A stretch of DNA of 64,000 nt from Anaerolineales bacterium (GCA_019637755.1 JAHBVC010000001.1:896480-960479); one strand, 5' to 3'. Counted from the first letter of the stretch, positions 24,669 to 33,754 are shown. Numbers and translations are program-made. Notes: generated from the letters alone by a model not told the origin.

Positions 24669-25531
24669 GCGGCTGGCTCGCCCGTGATTACTTCACCGCC
24701 CAGCGCTTGCCAGGTACGTTGGTAGAGCAGCGCGTCTTCTTCGAGGATCGGGCTTTCACTCAGGATGCGCCCGCCACAATCCATATCCTTGAGGGCGCGG
24801 AACAGTTCCTCAAGCTTGAAATCGGATTCGGCGATGGTGAGATGATTCTTTTCACCCTTCTCCGTGTAGGCAATGCCAGAGAGGTGGCAGCTCAGGTTTT
24901 TGAGCGCTTCAGCACCCAATGCGTCGCGGTACTTGCCCAACGCCACCATCCACTCATCGTAGCTATTCATGCTGCCATCGCCGGCGCGGGCGTGCAAATG
25001 AGCAAAGTCGATGCACGGCAACACGCCGGGAATGTCCTTGGCCATCTCCAGATTCTCTTCCAGCGTGCCCAGTTGGCCGCCTTTGCCCATCGTCTCCGGG
25101 CGCAAGGTTACCGGGTTGCGGTTGCGGCGCAGCTCGGCCACGCAATCTTGCAGGCGCGCTTTGGCCAGCTTCATCGCCTCCTCAGGCGGCTTGCCGCTGC
25201 AGCTGCCGGGATGGAAAATGATCTCGGTAGCGCCGGCCAGGTTGCCATAGTGCGCCGCATCCATCAGACGGCGGCGAGCATTGGGCCACTCTTCAAACGT
25301 GGCGTTCAAGTTGATGTAATACGGCGCATGCACGCTGAGCAGCACGTCTGATTGCTTGGCTTGCTGGCGAATGGCGGCGCAGGTCTCCTCGCTGACGCGC
25401 ACAGACTGCACCCAGCCCAACTCCAGGGCGCCCAACCCAAGCGTGCGGATATGCTGCACGGCGCCCACGCTGCCGCCGGGTTTCTTGGGCGCCGAGATCG
25501 GCGACCCTACAGTTCCAAATCGAAAGGCCAT
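24665..25531 (-). CDS. nfo: Endonuclease IV family AP endonuclease (TIM barrel)
   Basis: 288-residue enzyme that cuts DNA at abasic sites using a three-zinc centre. Zinc-ligand strands are visible: SVHAPYYINL, EIIFHPGS, LRPETMGKG, PCIDFAHLHARAGDG, LSCHLSGIAYTEKGEKNH and GRILSESP. The N-terminus FGTVGSP fits the archaeal-like/short branch of the family. The ATG at 25531 is chosen since the longer open frame reads out of a divergent gene; TACAAT (25538-25543) lies 6 nt upstream and no Shine-Dalgarno sequence is present, so the message may be leaderless. First gene of a two-gene repair operon. Confidence 0.92.
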   Translation of the reverse strand: MAFRFGTVGSPISAPKKPGGSVGAVQHIRTLGLGALELGWVQSVRVSEETCAAIRQQAKQSDVLLSVHAPYYINLNATFEEWPNARRRLMDAAHYGNLAGATEIIFHPGSCSGKPPEEAMKLAKARLQDCVAELRRNRNPVTLRPETMGKGGQLGTLEENLEMAKDIPGVLPCIDFAHLHARAGDGSMNSYDEWMVALGKYRDALGAEALKNLSCHLSGIAYTEKGEKNHLTIAESDFKLEELFRALKDMDCGGRILSESPILEEDALLYQRTWQALGGEVITGEPAA

Positions 25532-25537
25532 ACCTAA

Positions 25538-25543
25538 ATTGTA
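25538..25543 (-). promoter_or_regulatory. -10 element of the nfo/uracil-glycosylase operon
   Basis: TACAAT on the minus strand, 6 nt before the ATG at 25531. A weak -35 (TTCAAT) lies 18 bp upstream. Initiation would fall at or next to the start codon. Confidence 0.5.
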
Positions 25544-25577
25544 ATAGAATGAATCCAGTAAATTGAAAGGCAGACCA

Positions 25578-26165
25578 ATGACCACTCGAGACGAAGCACT
25601 TGCGATTGTGCACGAACATGTAAAGAACGAGGGGCTGGTGCGCCACATGCTCAGCGTGGAAACCGCCATGCGCCACTACGCCGCCATGTACGGCGAGGAT
25701 GCTGAGCTGTGGGGCGTGGCCGGGTTGCTGCACGACTTCGACTGGGAGATCCACCCCACCCTGGAGCAGCACCCGCAGGCCGGTGCGCCGATCCTGCGTG
25801 AACGCGGCGTGCCCGAGGAGATCGTGCAAGCCGTGCTCAGCCACGCCAACCACAGCAACATCCCACGCACCACGCTGATGCAAAAGGCGCTGTATGCCTG
25901 TGATGAGCTCACCGGCCTGATCACCGCCGTGGCGCTGGTGCGCCCCTCGCGCTCCATTCTGGATGTCAAAGTCAAGTCCATCAAGAACAAATGGAAGGAC
26001 CGCGCCTTTGCCGCCGGAGCCAACCGCGAAGAGATGGAAGACGGCGCGCGTGAGCTGGGTATCGAGCTGTGGGAGCATGCCGGCAACGTATTGGCCGCCA
26101 TGCAGGCCAATGCCGCTGAGCTGGGCCTGGTGGGCAACCCCGAGGCCGCTGGTGGCGAGGGCTGA
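25578..26165 (+). CDS. HD domain hydrolase
   Basis: 195-residue cytosolic metal-dependent phosphohydrolase of the HDIG/HD superfamily. The metal motif appears as VRHMLSVETAMRHYA (first His), GLLHDFDWE (HD pair) and AVLSHANHSN, with a later ACDELTGLITAVALVRPS helix that carries the last conserved Asp. It resembles small HDIG proteins of unknown substrate. ATG at 25578 has AAAGG 7 nt upstream. Divergent from nfo, with 46 bp between starts, and followed by a strong terminator. Confidence 0.9.
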   Translation: MTTRDEALAIVHEHVKNEGLVRHMLSVETAMRHYAAMYGEDAELWGVAGLLHDFDWEIHPTLEQHPQAGAPILRERGVPEEIVQAVLSHANHSNIPRTTLMQKALYACDELTGLITAVALVRPSRSILDVKVKSIKNKWKDRAFAAGANREEMEDGARELGIELWEHAGNVLAAMQANAAELGLVGNPEAAGGEG

Positions 26166-26204
26166 GGCCAACTTCCCCGCCATCCACTGGCTTGACGCAA
26201 AGAC

Positions 26205-26234
26205 CCAAAAAGCCCGCAGGTGCGGGCTTTTTGG
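26205..26234. terminator. Intrinsic terminator after the HD hydrolase gene
   Basis: Perfect inverted repeat with 14-base arms (CCAAAAAGCCCGCA and its complement) around GG. The A and T runs make it functional in either direction. The 179 bases after it to the next start hold no gene. Confidence 0.9.
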
Positions 26235-26413
26235 TATCTATACCCACGCCCATAAGGGCAGAGTTGGCACAGTACTTGCAAACCTGAGGGGGAGATGATG
26301 CGGCAAAACGCACACACTATTGATTCCAGATTTGGGTATGGCCACGGCAGGCCCATTCGCCGTGCGGTCTACTTGAATAGCCTTGCATACACTCGCGGGA
26401 AGCAGGTGACGAA

Positions 26414-27511
26414 ATGAGCATTCTTAGCGGAAAAGGGATGTACCTTTGGATCATCAGCCGGGTGGAAGGTGGCGATCCGCAAAAGATCGCTGAGTTGGCC
26501 CAACAAGCCGGGCTTAGCCATGTACTCATTAAGGTGGCCGACCGCAACTACAAATACAACGTGGATAACACGGGCTTCGACCATGTGCCCGGGGTAGTTT
26601 CAGCATTGCGCGCTCGCGGCATCCAGCCGTGGGGCTGGCAATACATCTACGGCACCAACCCGGCCGCCGAGGCGGCCATGGCGATCCAACGCGTCAAACA
26701 GTTCAGCCTGGATGGTTTCGTGGTCAACGCCGAGGTGGAGTTCAAGCAGAAGGGCATGGAAACACCCGCCCGCCAGTACATGCAAGCGCTGCGCGCCGGC
26801 CTGCCCAACACGCCCATCGGCTTCAGCAGCTATCGCTACCCCACGCTGCACCGCCCGCTACCCTTCGAAACCTTCCTGGAATATAGCGACATCAATATGC
26901 CGCAGGTGTACTGGATCCAGGCCAGCAACCCGGCGGCGCAACTGCTGCGCTCGGTCCGCGAGCACCAGGCGCTCAGCGTGTGGCGCCCGATCCTGCCCAC
27001 CGGTTCCGCCTACCCGGATGGCAGTTGGAACCCGACGCCCGGGCAGATCACCGATTTCATGCAGGCCTGCAAAGACAACGGGCTCAGCGGCGCCAACTTC
27101 TGGGAATGGTATTACGCCCGGCGCATCTCCGGCGTGTGGGACGCGGTGAAAGACTACCCCTGGCCCACTGGCCCAGCGCCCACGCCGGATATCAGTATCC
27201 GTTTCCTGGATGCGCTCAATTCGCAAGACCCGGTAAAGGTTGCCGCGCTATACGGCACGGCCGGGGTGCATGTCAACGCCAAACGTACCGTGCAGGGCAG
27301 CGAAGGCATCTTACGTTGGTACAACGCGCTGCTGCGCGACACTTTGCCCGGGGCGCGCTTTGAGATCACCGGCAGCACCACCCAGAAGAACCTGCGCATC
27401 CTGACCTGGACGGCAACCTCGAACAAGGGCCGCGTGCTGGATGGTAAAGATTCGCTGGCCATTCAAAATGACAAGATCACCTATCATTACACGTATTTCA
27501 CGGTGAAGTAA
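26414..27511 (+). CDS. TIM-barrel glycosidase-like protein with NTF2/SnoaL-like C-terminal domain
   Basis: 365-residue cytosolic protein without a signal peptide. Residues 1-240 look like a TIM barrel related to GH25-like or other glycosyl hydrolase folds: GKGMYLWIISRVEGGDP, AGLSHVLIKVADRN, RGIQPWGWQYIYG, LDGFVVNAEVEF (acidic strand end), TPIGFSSYRYPTLH, SDINMPQVYW and GANFWEWYYARRI. Residues 255-365 resemble a SnoaL/NTF2-like domain (SIRFLDALNSQDPVKVAALYG, GSEGILRWYNALLRDTLPGARFEITG). AGGTGA lies 5 nt before the ATG. The fusion suggests binding or hydrolysis of a glycan, but I do not recognise a named family. Confidence 0.75.
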   Translation: MSILSGKGMYLWIISRVEGGDPQKIAELAQQAGLSHVLIKVADRNYKYNVDNTGFDHVPGVVSALRARGIQPWGWQYIYGTNPAAEAAMAIQRVKQFSLDGFVVNAEVEFKQKGMETPARQYMQALRAGLPNTPIGFSSYRYPTLHRPLPFETFLEYSDINMPQVYWIQASNPAAQLLRSVREHQALSVWRPILPTGSAYPDGSWNPTPGQITDFMQACKDNGLSGANFWEWYYARRISGVWDAVKDYPWPTGPAPTPDISIRFLDALNSQDPVKVAALYGTAGVHVNAKRTVQGSEGILRWYNALLRDTLPGARFEITGSTTQKNLRILTWTATSNKGRVLDGKDSLAIQNDKITYHYTYFTVK

Positions 27512-27644
27512 GCGCGTGAGCAGTGATTGGTGAGCAGTAGCTAGTTGCCCCGGTAATCGGTACGGGAATATCAGGATTGGTGAGTAGAGATTTCCCGATT
27601 GCTGCTCACTATTCACTTCGCGTCTTACCAATTACTATTTAGGG
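27512..27644. repeat. Degenerate GAGCAGTGATTGGTGAG-type intergenic repeats
   Basis: Several imperfect direct and inverted copies of strings such as GTGAGCAGTGATTGGTGAGCAG, GATTGGTGAGTAG and its complement CTGCTCACTATTCACT fill this gap. No gene is visible. Confidence 0.5.
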
Positions 27645-28775
27645 GTGAGTACCCGCACGTTTGCCCTCGCGCTGGCTGCCGGCCTGCTGGCGGCCTGTAC
27701 GCTGCCCAGCGGCCCGGCGGCGCAGGCCACCCAAGCTGCCAGCGCCACCGCGGCGGCCAGCCTGACCCCGTCCAGCAGCCCCACGCCGCAGGCCACCCAC
27801 ACGCCCACGATCACGCCTACGCCCGCCCCGCCGCCCGCCAGCTTCAGCAGCAGTAGCCTGCTGAGCGGAGTGCAGCCGGTGAGCTACATTGCCGATCAAT
27901 GCCAGTATTTGGCCGCACGGTGGAACCCAGCCAACAGCCAGCCCGGCACGGTGGTTGCGGCGCTGATGTATCACAGCATTTTGCGCGGCGATGCCACTCC
28001 CAGCCTGGCGCAAGACATTAACCAAGTGACTTTCTACCAGATCGTAGATAAGGCGCGCCAACTGGGCTTTGAAACCATCACCAGCCAGCAACTGCTCGCC
28101 TTCCTGGAAAGCAACGCCGCCATCCCGGCGCGCAGCATGTTACTCATTCTGGATGATCGCCGCCCCGGCACCGCCCAGGAATACTTCCTGCCCCTGCATG
28201 AGCAGTATGGCTGGGGTACTACGCTGGCCTGGATCATTGGCGATACGGATATCCGCCCGGGCGAGCACAGTGGTGAAAGCCTTTGGGAATGGATGGAGCG
28301 CCTTAACGCCACCGGGGTGTTTGATATTCAGTCCCACGGGCTGAATCACATTCCGATCACCCCGGGCCTGAGCGCCGATTTCCTACGCAGCGAGTTGGGC
28401 GACAACATCCCCATCCTGGTAGAGCACTTCGGCCAACGCCCGATCACGCACGTGTGGGCTGGCGGCAATTTCACGCCCGAGGGTGTGGCGATGGCCAGCG
28501 AGCTCGGCTACCGCCTGGGGTTCACGATCTACTCACGCGGCCCCGTGCTGTTCAACTGGATCCCGCAGGGCGAGCAAGAGCTGGCCGCCGGCCACCCGCT
28601 GCTGACCCTGCCACGCTACTGGGATTCGGCCGCGGTATTCAACCTGCAGCAAGCCGCCGACAGCGGCGACGCTGCCCGGCAGTTTGCGCGTGAAAATTAT
28701 GCCGCGGAGGCGGCATGGTTTGCGCAAAACTGTGGCGGGGAGCTGCCGCCGCTGGATGCTGTGCTTGATGATTGA
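27645..28775 (+). CDS. Polysaccharide deacetylase (NodB-like) lipoprotein
   Basis: 376-residue exported enzyme of the carbohydrate esterase 4 type, expected to remove N- or O-acetyl groups from a cell-wall or extracellular glycan. GTG start, signal peptide with lipobox LLAAC, then a Thr/Pro/Ser-rich linker to about residue 65. The catalytic domain has LMYHSIL, the motif 1 equivalent MLLILDD (where the second Asp is the likely base or metal ligand), motif 2 SHGLNH (metal His pair) and VWAGGNFTPEGVAMASELGY. The first motif departs from the usual TFDD by ending LDDRR. TACTAT lies 6 nt before the GTG. Confidence 0.88.
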   Translation: MSTRTFALALAAGLLAACTLPSGPAAQATQAASATAAASLTPSSSPTPQATHTPTITPTPAPPPASFSSSSLLSGVQPVSYIADQCQYLAARWNPANSQPGTVVAALMYHSILRGDATPSLAQDINQVTFYQIVDKARQLGFETITSQQLLAFLESNAAIPARSMLLILDDRRPGTAQEYFLPLHEQYGWGTTLAWIIGDTDIRPGEHSGESLWEWMERLNATGVFDIQSHGLNHIPITPGLSADFLRSELGDNIPILVEHFGQRPITHVWAGGNFTPEGVAMASELGYRLGFTIYSRGPVLFNWIPQGEQELAAGHPLLTLPRYWDSAAVFNLQQAADSGDAARQFARENYAAEAAWFAQNCGGELPPLDAVLDD

Positions 28776-28791
28776 GTGAACGGCTTTTTTT

Positions 28792-28823
28792 GCCGCAGAG
28801 AAACGCGGATACACGCAGATAAA
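28792..28823. repeat. CGCAGAT-type dispersed short repeat
   Basis: GCCGCAGAGAAACGCGGATA followed by CACGCAGATAAA. It is the reverse-complement form of the string at 24014-24043. Confidence 0.6.
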
Positions 28824-28858
28824 ACCTCTAGTTCATTAAAGTACGCTTTAGGCTGTGG

Positions 28859-28955
28859 CCTAAAGGATTCCTCCTCGGCCTGCGGCCTCGTTCGGAATGA
28901 CAGCTCACACATATCGTCATTCCGAACGAACAACGTGAGCGAGGAATCCCTTAGG
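28859..28955. repeat. 97-bp palindromic repeat, copy A
   Basis: Ends are CCTAAAGGATTCCTC and its near complement GAGGAATCCCTTAGG; internal arms CGTTCGGAATGAC and GTCATTCCGAACG flank CAGCTCACACATATC. Almost identical to copy B at 29017-29113. Confidence 0.85.
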
Positions 28956-29016
28956 TCAAAACACGCACCACCCATCTACCCATTCATAAAGATTCTTCGC
29001 AGCCTAAACGCTGCAG

Positions 29017-29113
29017 CCTAAAGGATTTCTCCTCAGCCTGCGGCCTCGTTCGGAATGACAGCTCACACATATCGTCATTCCGAGCGAACAACGTGAGCGA
29101 GGAATCCTTTAGG
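29017..29113. repeat. 97-bp palindromic repeat, copy B
   Basis: Same orientation as copy A, 61 bp further on, differing at only a few positions (for example GATTT for GATTC and GAGCG for GAACG). Forms a long imperfect hairpin. Confidence 0.85.
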
Positions 29114-29130
29114 TCAAACCGACAGCATAA

Positions 29131-29165
29131 AAAAAACGGCCTGCACAATGTGCAGGCCGTTTTTT
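29131..29165. terminator. Intrinsic terminator of rpoC
   Basis: Perfect 16-base arms (29131-29146 and 29150-29165) around AAT, with A/T runs on both sides. It lies 9 bases after the rpoC stop and could also stop plus-strand transcription. Confidence 0.92.
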
Positions 29166-29174
29166 GATGCTTGG

Positions 29175-32100
29175 TTACTCTTCGCTGCTCGGGGGCAGCG
29201 GGTCAGCCGGAGCCTCCGGCGATGCGGTCAGCCCGTCGCCCAGGCCAAAGCCATCGCCAGCGATGCCCATCTCACCCACCGGGGCCACCACCGCGGCAAA
29301 TTCTTCTTTGCGCGGCTCAGGCTGTGGCAGCAGGTGAGCGTTGGCCTCGTGGCCAGTGCCCGCCGGGATCAGCTTGCCGAGGATGACGTTCTCCTTCAGG
29401 CCCGTCAGCGGATCTTCCTGCCCACCGATGGCCGCGCCCGCCAACACCTTGATGGTGTGCTGGAACGAAGCCGCCGAAAGGAACGAGTCCGTGCTCAGCG
29501 AGGCCTTGGTGATGCCCAGCAACACGTCCACAAACTTGGCCGGCTCTTTGCCTTCAGCCAGCAGCGCCTCATTCTTGTGGCGCAGCTCCAGGCGGCTGAC
29601 GTAGTCGCCCGGCAGCATGCCGGTGTCACCCGGGCGGGTGACCTGCACCTTGGACATCATCTTGCGGATGATGACTTCAAAGTGTTTATCGTGAATGTTC
29701 TGGCCTTGCGAACGATATACCTGCTGCACTTCGGTGAGCAAGTACATGTAGCAGGCTTCACGGCCCTGAATGCGCAGGATCGAATGCGGGTTGAGCGAAC
29801 CTTCGGTCAACGCCTGGCCAGCTTCCACCTTGGCGCCGTTGGGGATCAACATGCGCGTGGTGTTGGGCACTTCATACTCGATCGAGTCTTTGTGCTCGTA
29901 GGAAACGAAGATCTTGCGATCCTCAACGCGCACTTTGCCACCGTTCTCGGCCTTCAACTCGGCTTCCTTCAGCGAGGCGATCACATCGCCCGCTTCCACC
30001 TTGCTGCCATCCTCTACCGCAATGCGGTAGCCCTTGGGCAGCTCGTATTCGTCATGCACCATCTCCGCATGCAGAATGCGGATGACGCGCAGATCGCTAA
30101 AGCGCTCCGATTGCGCCACTTCCACCGTGCCGCTCAGTTCGGCCACCACAGCTTCACCCTTGGGTTGGCGGCGGGCTTCGAAGAGCTCCTCCACGCGCGG
30201 CAGACCCGTGGTGATGTCCGACTCGGCGGCGACACCACCGGTGTGGAAGGTACGCAGCGTCAACTGCGTACCGGGCTCACCGATGGATTGGGCCGCCACG
30301 ATACCGATGGCGGCGCCCAGCGCCACTTCACGGCCGCGGCCCATATCCATCCCGTAGCATTTGACACAGATGCCCTGCTCTGCTTCACAGGTCATCGGCG
30401 AGTAGACGTACACATCCTGCACGCCAGAAGCAGCCACCTTGCGGGTCTGGTCATGGTCGAGCAGTTGGCCCTTCTCCACCAGCACCTCGCCGGTGTTCGG
30501 GTCAGCGATGTTGTGGGCGGCCACGCGGCCAAAGATGCGGCTGGCCAGCGATTGGTCAGCGACGTCATCCGCCGAGCGCATCCAGATGCCTTCGTCGGTG
30601 CCACAGTCTTCGATGGTGGTGATGACGTCCTGCGCCACATCCACCAGACGGCGGGTGAGGTAACCGGCATCCGCCGTACGCAGCGCGGTATCCGCCAGAC
30701 CCTTGCGCGAACCGTGGGTGGAGATGAAGTATTCCAGCGTGGTCAAGCCCTCGCGGAAGTTGGAACGGATCGGCAGCGGGATAATGCGCCCCGAAGGGTC
30801 AGCCATCATGCCGCGCATACCGGCCAACTGCGAGATGGAGCTGAAGCCACCCTTGGTGGCGCCGGAGTTGGCCATGGTGGCCAGGTTGCCGTTCTCGTCC
30901 ATGCTCTTGCGCACGGCGCTCGCCACCGTATTGGTGGTTTCCTGCCAGATCTCAATCACTCGTTCGTTCTGCTCTTGCTCGGTCAGCAAGCCACGGCGGA
31001 AGTCTTCCTCCACGGCCTGCTCGCGCTCCATCGCCGCCGCCACGATGCCCTCTTTCTCATCGGGGATGGTGATGTCAGAAATGGCGATGGTGGTACCCGA
31101 GCGCGTGGCATAGCGGAAGCCAATGTCCTTCACCCGGTCAGCCACATCGGTGGTGCGCTTTTCGTCACCGGTCACTTCGAGCAGCTCAGCGATCAGGTCC
31201 TTGATCCCCCCCTTGTCAATCACTTTGTTGACAAAGCGGATCTCAGGCTCCAATTCCAGGTTGAGCAACACGCGGCCAACCGTGGTATCCAGGAAGCGCG
31301 TCTCGGCCGCCGGCAAGCGCTTGTTGTCCTCGCCATACCAGGTCTCGGCGCGCAGGCGGATCGGCGAATGCACGTCCAACTGGCCGAGCTGGTAGACCAT
31401 CAACACTTCGTCCATATCGCCAAACACGCGCGGCTGTTGCTTGCCGGGCAGCGGCTTGGGCTGCATGCTGAGGTAGTACACGCCCAAGACCATGTCCTTG
31501 GAGGGGCCAATGATCGGCTCGCCGTCGGCGGGCTTGAGCAAGTTTTTGGTGGAGAGCATCAGTTCGCGCGCTTCCCACACCGCTTTCTGTGAAAGCGGTA
31601 CGTGCACGGCCATCTGGTCACCGTCAAAGTCCGCGTTGAAGGCGGTGGTCACCAGCGGGTGCAGTTGGATGGCGCTACCTTCGATCAGGATCGGCTCGAA
31701 AGCCTGGATGCCGAGGCGGTGCAGGGTTGGCGCACGGTTGAGCAGTACGGGGCGGTCTTTGATGACCTCCTCGAGCACTTCGTACACTTCGGGGCGATTG
31801 CGGTCAATGATGCGCTTGGCGCCCTTGACGTTAGCAGCGTAGTTGGCGCTCACCAAACGCGAGATGACGAAGGGCTTGTACAGCTCCAGCGCCATGCTCT
31901 TGGGCAGACCGCACTGGTACAGCTTGAGCTGCGGGCCAACCACGATCACGGAACGGCCGGAGTAATCCACACGCTTACCCAACAGGTTGCGGCGGAAGCG
32001 GCCCTTCTTGCCCTTGAGCAGATCGCTCAGGGATTTTAGTTCGCGGCGGCCACGGCGCGAGAGCGCCTTGCCGCGCTGCGAGTTATCGATCAGCGAGTCG

Positions 32101-33512
32101 ACCGCTTCCTGCAGCATGCGCTTCTCGTTGCGCACGATCACGTCCGGCGCACCCAGCTCGAGCAGACGCTTGAGGCGGTTGTTGCGGTTGATCACGCGGC
32201 GATACAGGTCATTCAGGTCAGAGGTCGCAAAGCGGCCACCGTCCAACTGCACCATCGGGCGCAGGTCGGGCGGGATGACCGGCAATACGGTGAGGATCAT
32301 CCACTCCGGGCGGTTGCTCGAGCGGCGGAAGGCCTCCACCACGCGCAGGCGGTTGGTGGCCTTGCGGCGGCGCTGCTTGCTGCGCGAGGTGCGCAGTTCC
32401 TTCCAGAGTTCTTCGCTCAGGCGGTCGAGGTCGAGACGTTCGAGGATGTCATAGAAGGCCTCGGCGCCCATGTCGGCGCGGAACACCTGGCCGTAGCGGG
32501 CGCGCAGCTCGCGGTAGCGGTTCTCGCCCATGAAGGTCATCGGGCGCAGGTCTTCCAGCTCTTCGCGGGTGCGCACCTGGTCTTCGTGCTCATTGCTGGA
32601 GACTTTTTCATCCAGCGAGTCACGCAGGTTGTTCATCGCCAGTTCGGATTCAGCCTTGATGCTGGCCTTCTCCACTGCAATGCGTTCCAGTTCGGCTTGC
32701 TTCTTCTCGCCGATCTTCTTTTCGTTGTCTTCCAGGAAGTCTTTGACGATCTCCTGCACGCGGGCGAGGTGCTTGTTCTCCACCACCTCACCAGCCTTCA
32801 CCAAGTTGCCCTTGATGGCGCTGAAGGTGATGGCGGCCTTCACCGCCGTGCCCATCTGCTCTTGCAGCTTGGTCTCGACGCGTTGGCCTTCTTTGATCAC
32901 CGGGTCGATCTTGGCGGCCAGCTCTTCGTCATAGCGGCCTTCGATTTCCTTGGTACGCTCTTCCAGCTTGCCCAGTTTCTCGTCGCGTTGCTGCTTGGCA
33001 GCGGCGATCTGAGCGTTGATCTGCGCGGCGTGCTCTTTCTCTGCCGAGCTGATCTCTTCGTCCAGGCGGGCCAAAGCCTTCTGGCGCGCGTCTTCGTCTA
33101 CATAGGTGACGACATATTGCGCAAAGTACAGCACGCGGTCCAGGTTGCGGCGCGAAATATCGAGCAGCAAGCCGAGGTAAGAGGGTACGCGGCGCGTGTA
33201 CCACACATGCGCCACCGGGGCGGCCAGCGAGATGTGGCCCATGCGCTCACGGCGCACCGAGGAGCGGGTAACTTCTACGCCACACTTGTCACAAATGATG
33301 CCTTTGTAGCGGATGTTCTTGTACTTGCCGCAGTAACACTGCCAGTCACGCGTGGGGCCAAAGATGGCTTCATCAAAGAGGCCATCCTTCTCCGGGCGCA
33401 AGCGGCGGTAGTTGATCGTCTCCGGCTTGAGCACTTCGCCATAGGACCAACTGCGAATGGTCTCGGGCGAGGCCAAGCTAATGCGCAATGCACGCAATCC
33501 CTTTGTTTCCAT
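29175..33512 (-). CDS. rpoC: DNA-directed RNA polymerase subunit beta'
   Basis: 1,445-residue catalytic subunit. Zinc ribbon CYCG...CDKCG near residues 55-75; the magnesium-binding NADFDGDQM near 625; second zinc site including CEAEQGICVKC; bridge-helix/trigger-loop region with GMRGMMADPSGRIIPLPI and GSRKGLADTALRTADAGYLTRRLVD. A coiled-coil insertion of about 160 residues (Glu/Lys/Ala-rich, about 150-310) lies between the zinc ribbon and clamp regions. The C-terminus is acidic/Pro-rich. ATG 33512 follows GGAGG by 8 nt; the ATG at 33527 lies upstream of that site. No rpoB is adjacent: the next gene upstream encodes a histidine kinase, so rpoC is an independent unit here. Confidence 0.98.
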   Translation of the reverse strand: METKGLRALRISLASPETIRSWSYGEVLKPETINYRRLRPEKDGLFDEAIFGPTRDWQCYCGKYKNIRYKGIICDKCGVEVTRSSVRRERMGHISLAAPVAHVWYTRRVPSYLGLLLDISRRNLDRVLYFAQYVVTYVDEDARQKALARLDEEISSAEKEHAAQINAQIAAAKQQRDEKLGKLEERTKEIEGRYDEELAAKIDPVIKEGQRVETKLQEQMGTAVKAAITFSAIKGNLVKAGEVVENKHLARVQEIVKDFLEDNEKKIGEKKQAELERIAVEKASIKAESELAMNNLRDSLDEKVSSNEHEDQVRTREELEDLRPMTFMGENRYRELRARYGQVFRADMGAEAFYDILERLDLDRLSEELWKELRTSRSKQRRRKATNRLRVVEAFRRSSNRPEWMILTVLPVIPPDLRPMVQLDGGRFATSDLNDLYRRVINRNNRLKRLLELGAPDVIVRNEKRMLQEAVDSLIDNSQRGKALSRRGRRELKSLSDLLKGKKGRFRRNLLGKRVDYSGRSVIVVGPQLKLYQCGLPKSMALELYKPFVISRLVSANYAANVKGAKRIIDRNRPEVYEVLEEVIKDRPVLLNRAPTLHRLGIQAFEPILIEGSAIQLHPLVTTAFNADFDGDQMAVHVPLSQKAVWEARELMLSTKNLLKPADGEPIIGPSKDMVLGVYYLSMQPKPLPGKQQPRVFGDMDEVLMVYQLGQLDVHSPIRLRAETWYGEDNKRLPAAETRFLDTTVGRVLLNLELEPEIRFVNKVIDKGGIKDLIAELLEVTGDEKRTTDVADRVKDIGFRYATRSGTTIAISDITIPDEKEGIVAAAMEREQAVEEDFRRGLLTEQEQNERVIEIWQETTNTVASAVRKSMDENGNLATMANSGATKGGFSSISQLAGMRGMMADPSGRIIPLPIRSNFREGLTTLEYFISTHGSRKGLADTALRTADAGYLTRRLVDVAQDVITTIEDCGTDEGIWMRSADDVADQSLASRIFGRVAAHNIADPNTGEVLVEKGQLLDHDQTRKVAASGVQDVYVYSPMTCEAEQGICVKCYGMDMGRGREVALGAAIGIVAAQSIGEPGTQLTLRTFHTGGVAAESDITTGLPRVEELFEARRQPKGEAVVAELSGTVEVAQSERFSDLRVIRILHAEMVHDEYELPKGYRIAVEDGSKVEAGDVIASLKEAELKAENGGKVRVEDRKIFVSYEHKDSIEYEVPNTTRMLIPNGAKVEAGQALTEGSLNPHSILRIQGREACYMYLLTEVQQVYRSQGQNIHDKHFEVIIRKMMSKVQVTRPGDTGMLPGDYVSRLELRHKNEALLAEGKEPAKFVDVLLGITKASLSTDSFLSAASFQHTIKVLAGAAIGGQEDPLTGLKENVILGKLIPAGTGHEANAHLLPQPEPRKEEFAAVVAPVGEMGIAGDGFGLGDGLTASPEAPADPLPPSSEE

Positions 33513-33683
33513 ATGTGCGGCCTCCAAAAACGGTTTGATTACGGCGAAAAGCGTAGCGGCAGCGTATCTGGCGTCTTCCTCGCCCCCTGGATTTAGACCT
33601 GTGACCCAGCCAGGTACACCACTACTCGCTTTGCTGTTTAGTTTGAATAATCGAACAATTGTGCTATTTTAGAGACAAACCAA

Positions 33684-33719
33684 AGCAAGCGCTTAGAGAC
33701 ATTTCTCAAAGCGCTTGCT
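33684..33719 (-). promoter_or_regulatory. Hairpin in the rpoC leader (possible attenuator)
   Basis: 11-bp stem (AGCAAGCGCTT with its complement) extended by GAGA/TCTC across a one-base mismatch, then TTTGGTTTG on the minus strand. It lies about 30-65 nt into the transcript expected from the promoter at 33755-33782 and could act as a weak terminator or an RNA-protein target. Confidence 0.6.
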
Positions 33720-33754
33720 CGTCTAGCACAGTATTCGATTTTATATCGTGAAGA

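Larger units (their letters stand above)
28776..29130. other. Non-coding intergenic region filled with repeats
   Basis: No credible gene. It contains a CGCAGAT-type short repeat (28792-28823), two copies of a 97-bp palindromic unit and then the rpoC terminator. Open frames crossing it, such as 28776-29021, are built from repeat sequence. Confidence 0.8.

Noticed and set aside
28776-29021. 81-codon open frame after the deacetylase gene
   Set aside because: It is built from the short CGCAGAT repeat and palindromic copy A, with no ribosome binding site.
28792-29113. Possible small CRISPR array
   Set aside because: There are only two long palindromic units of 97 bp, with no short uniform repeats or spacers and no cas genes.
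29148-31592. 814-codon plus-strand open frame
   Set aside because: Antisense to rpoC. The GC-rich codon pattern keeps the opposite strand open; the translation is His/Gln/Arg-rich and has no recognisable domain.
32586-33596. 336-codon plus-strand open frame
   Set aside because: Antisense to the first third of rpoC with no family signature.
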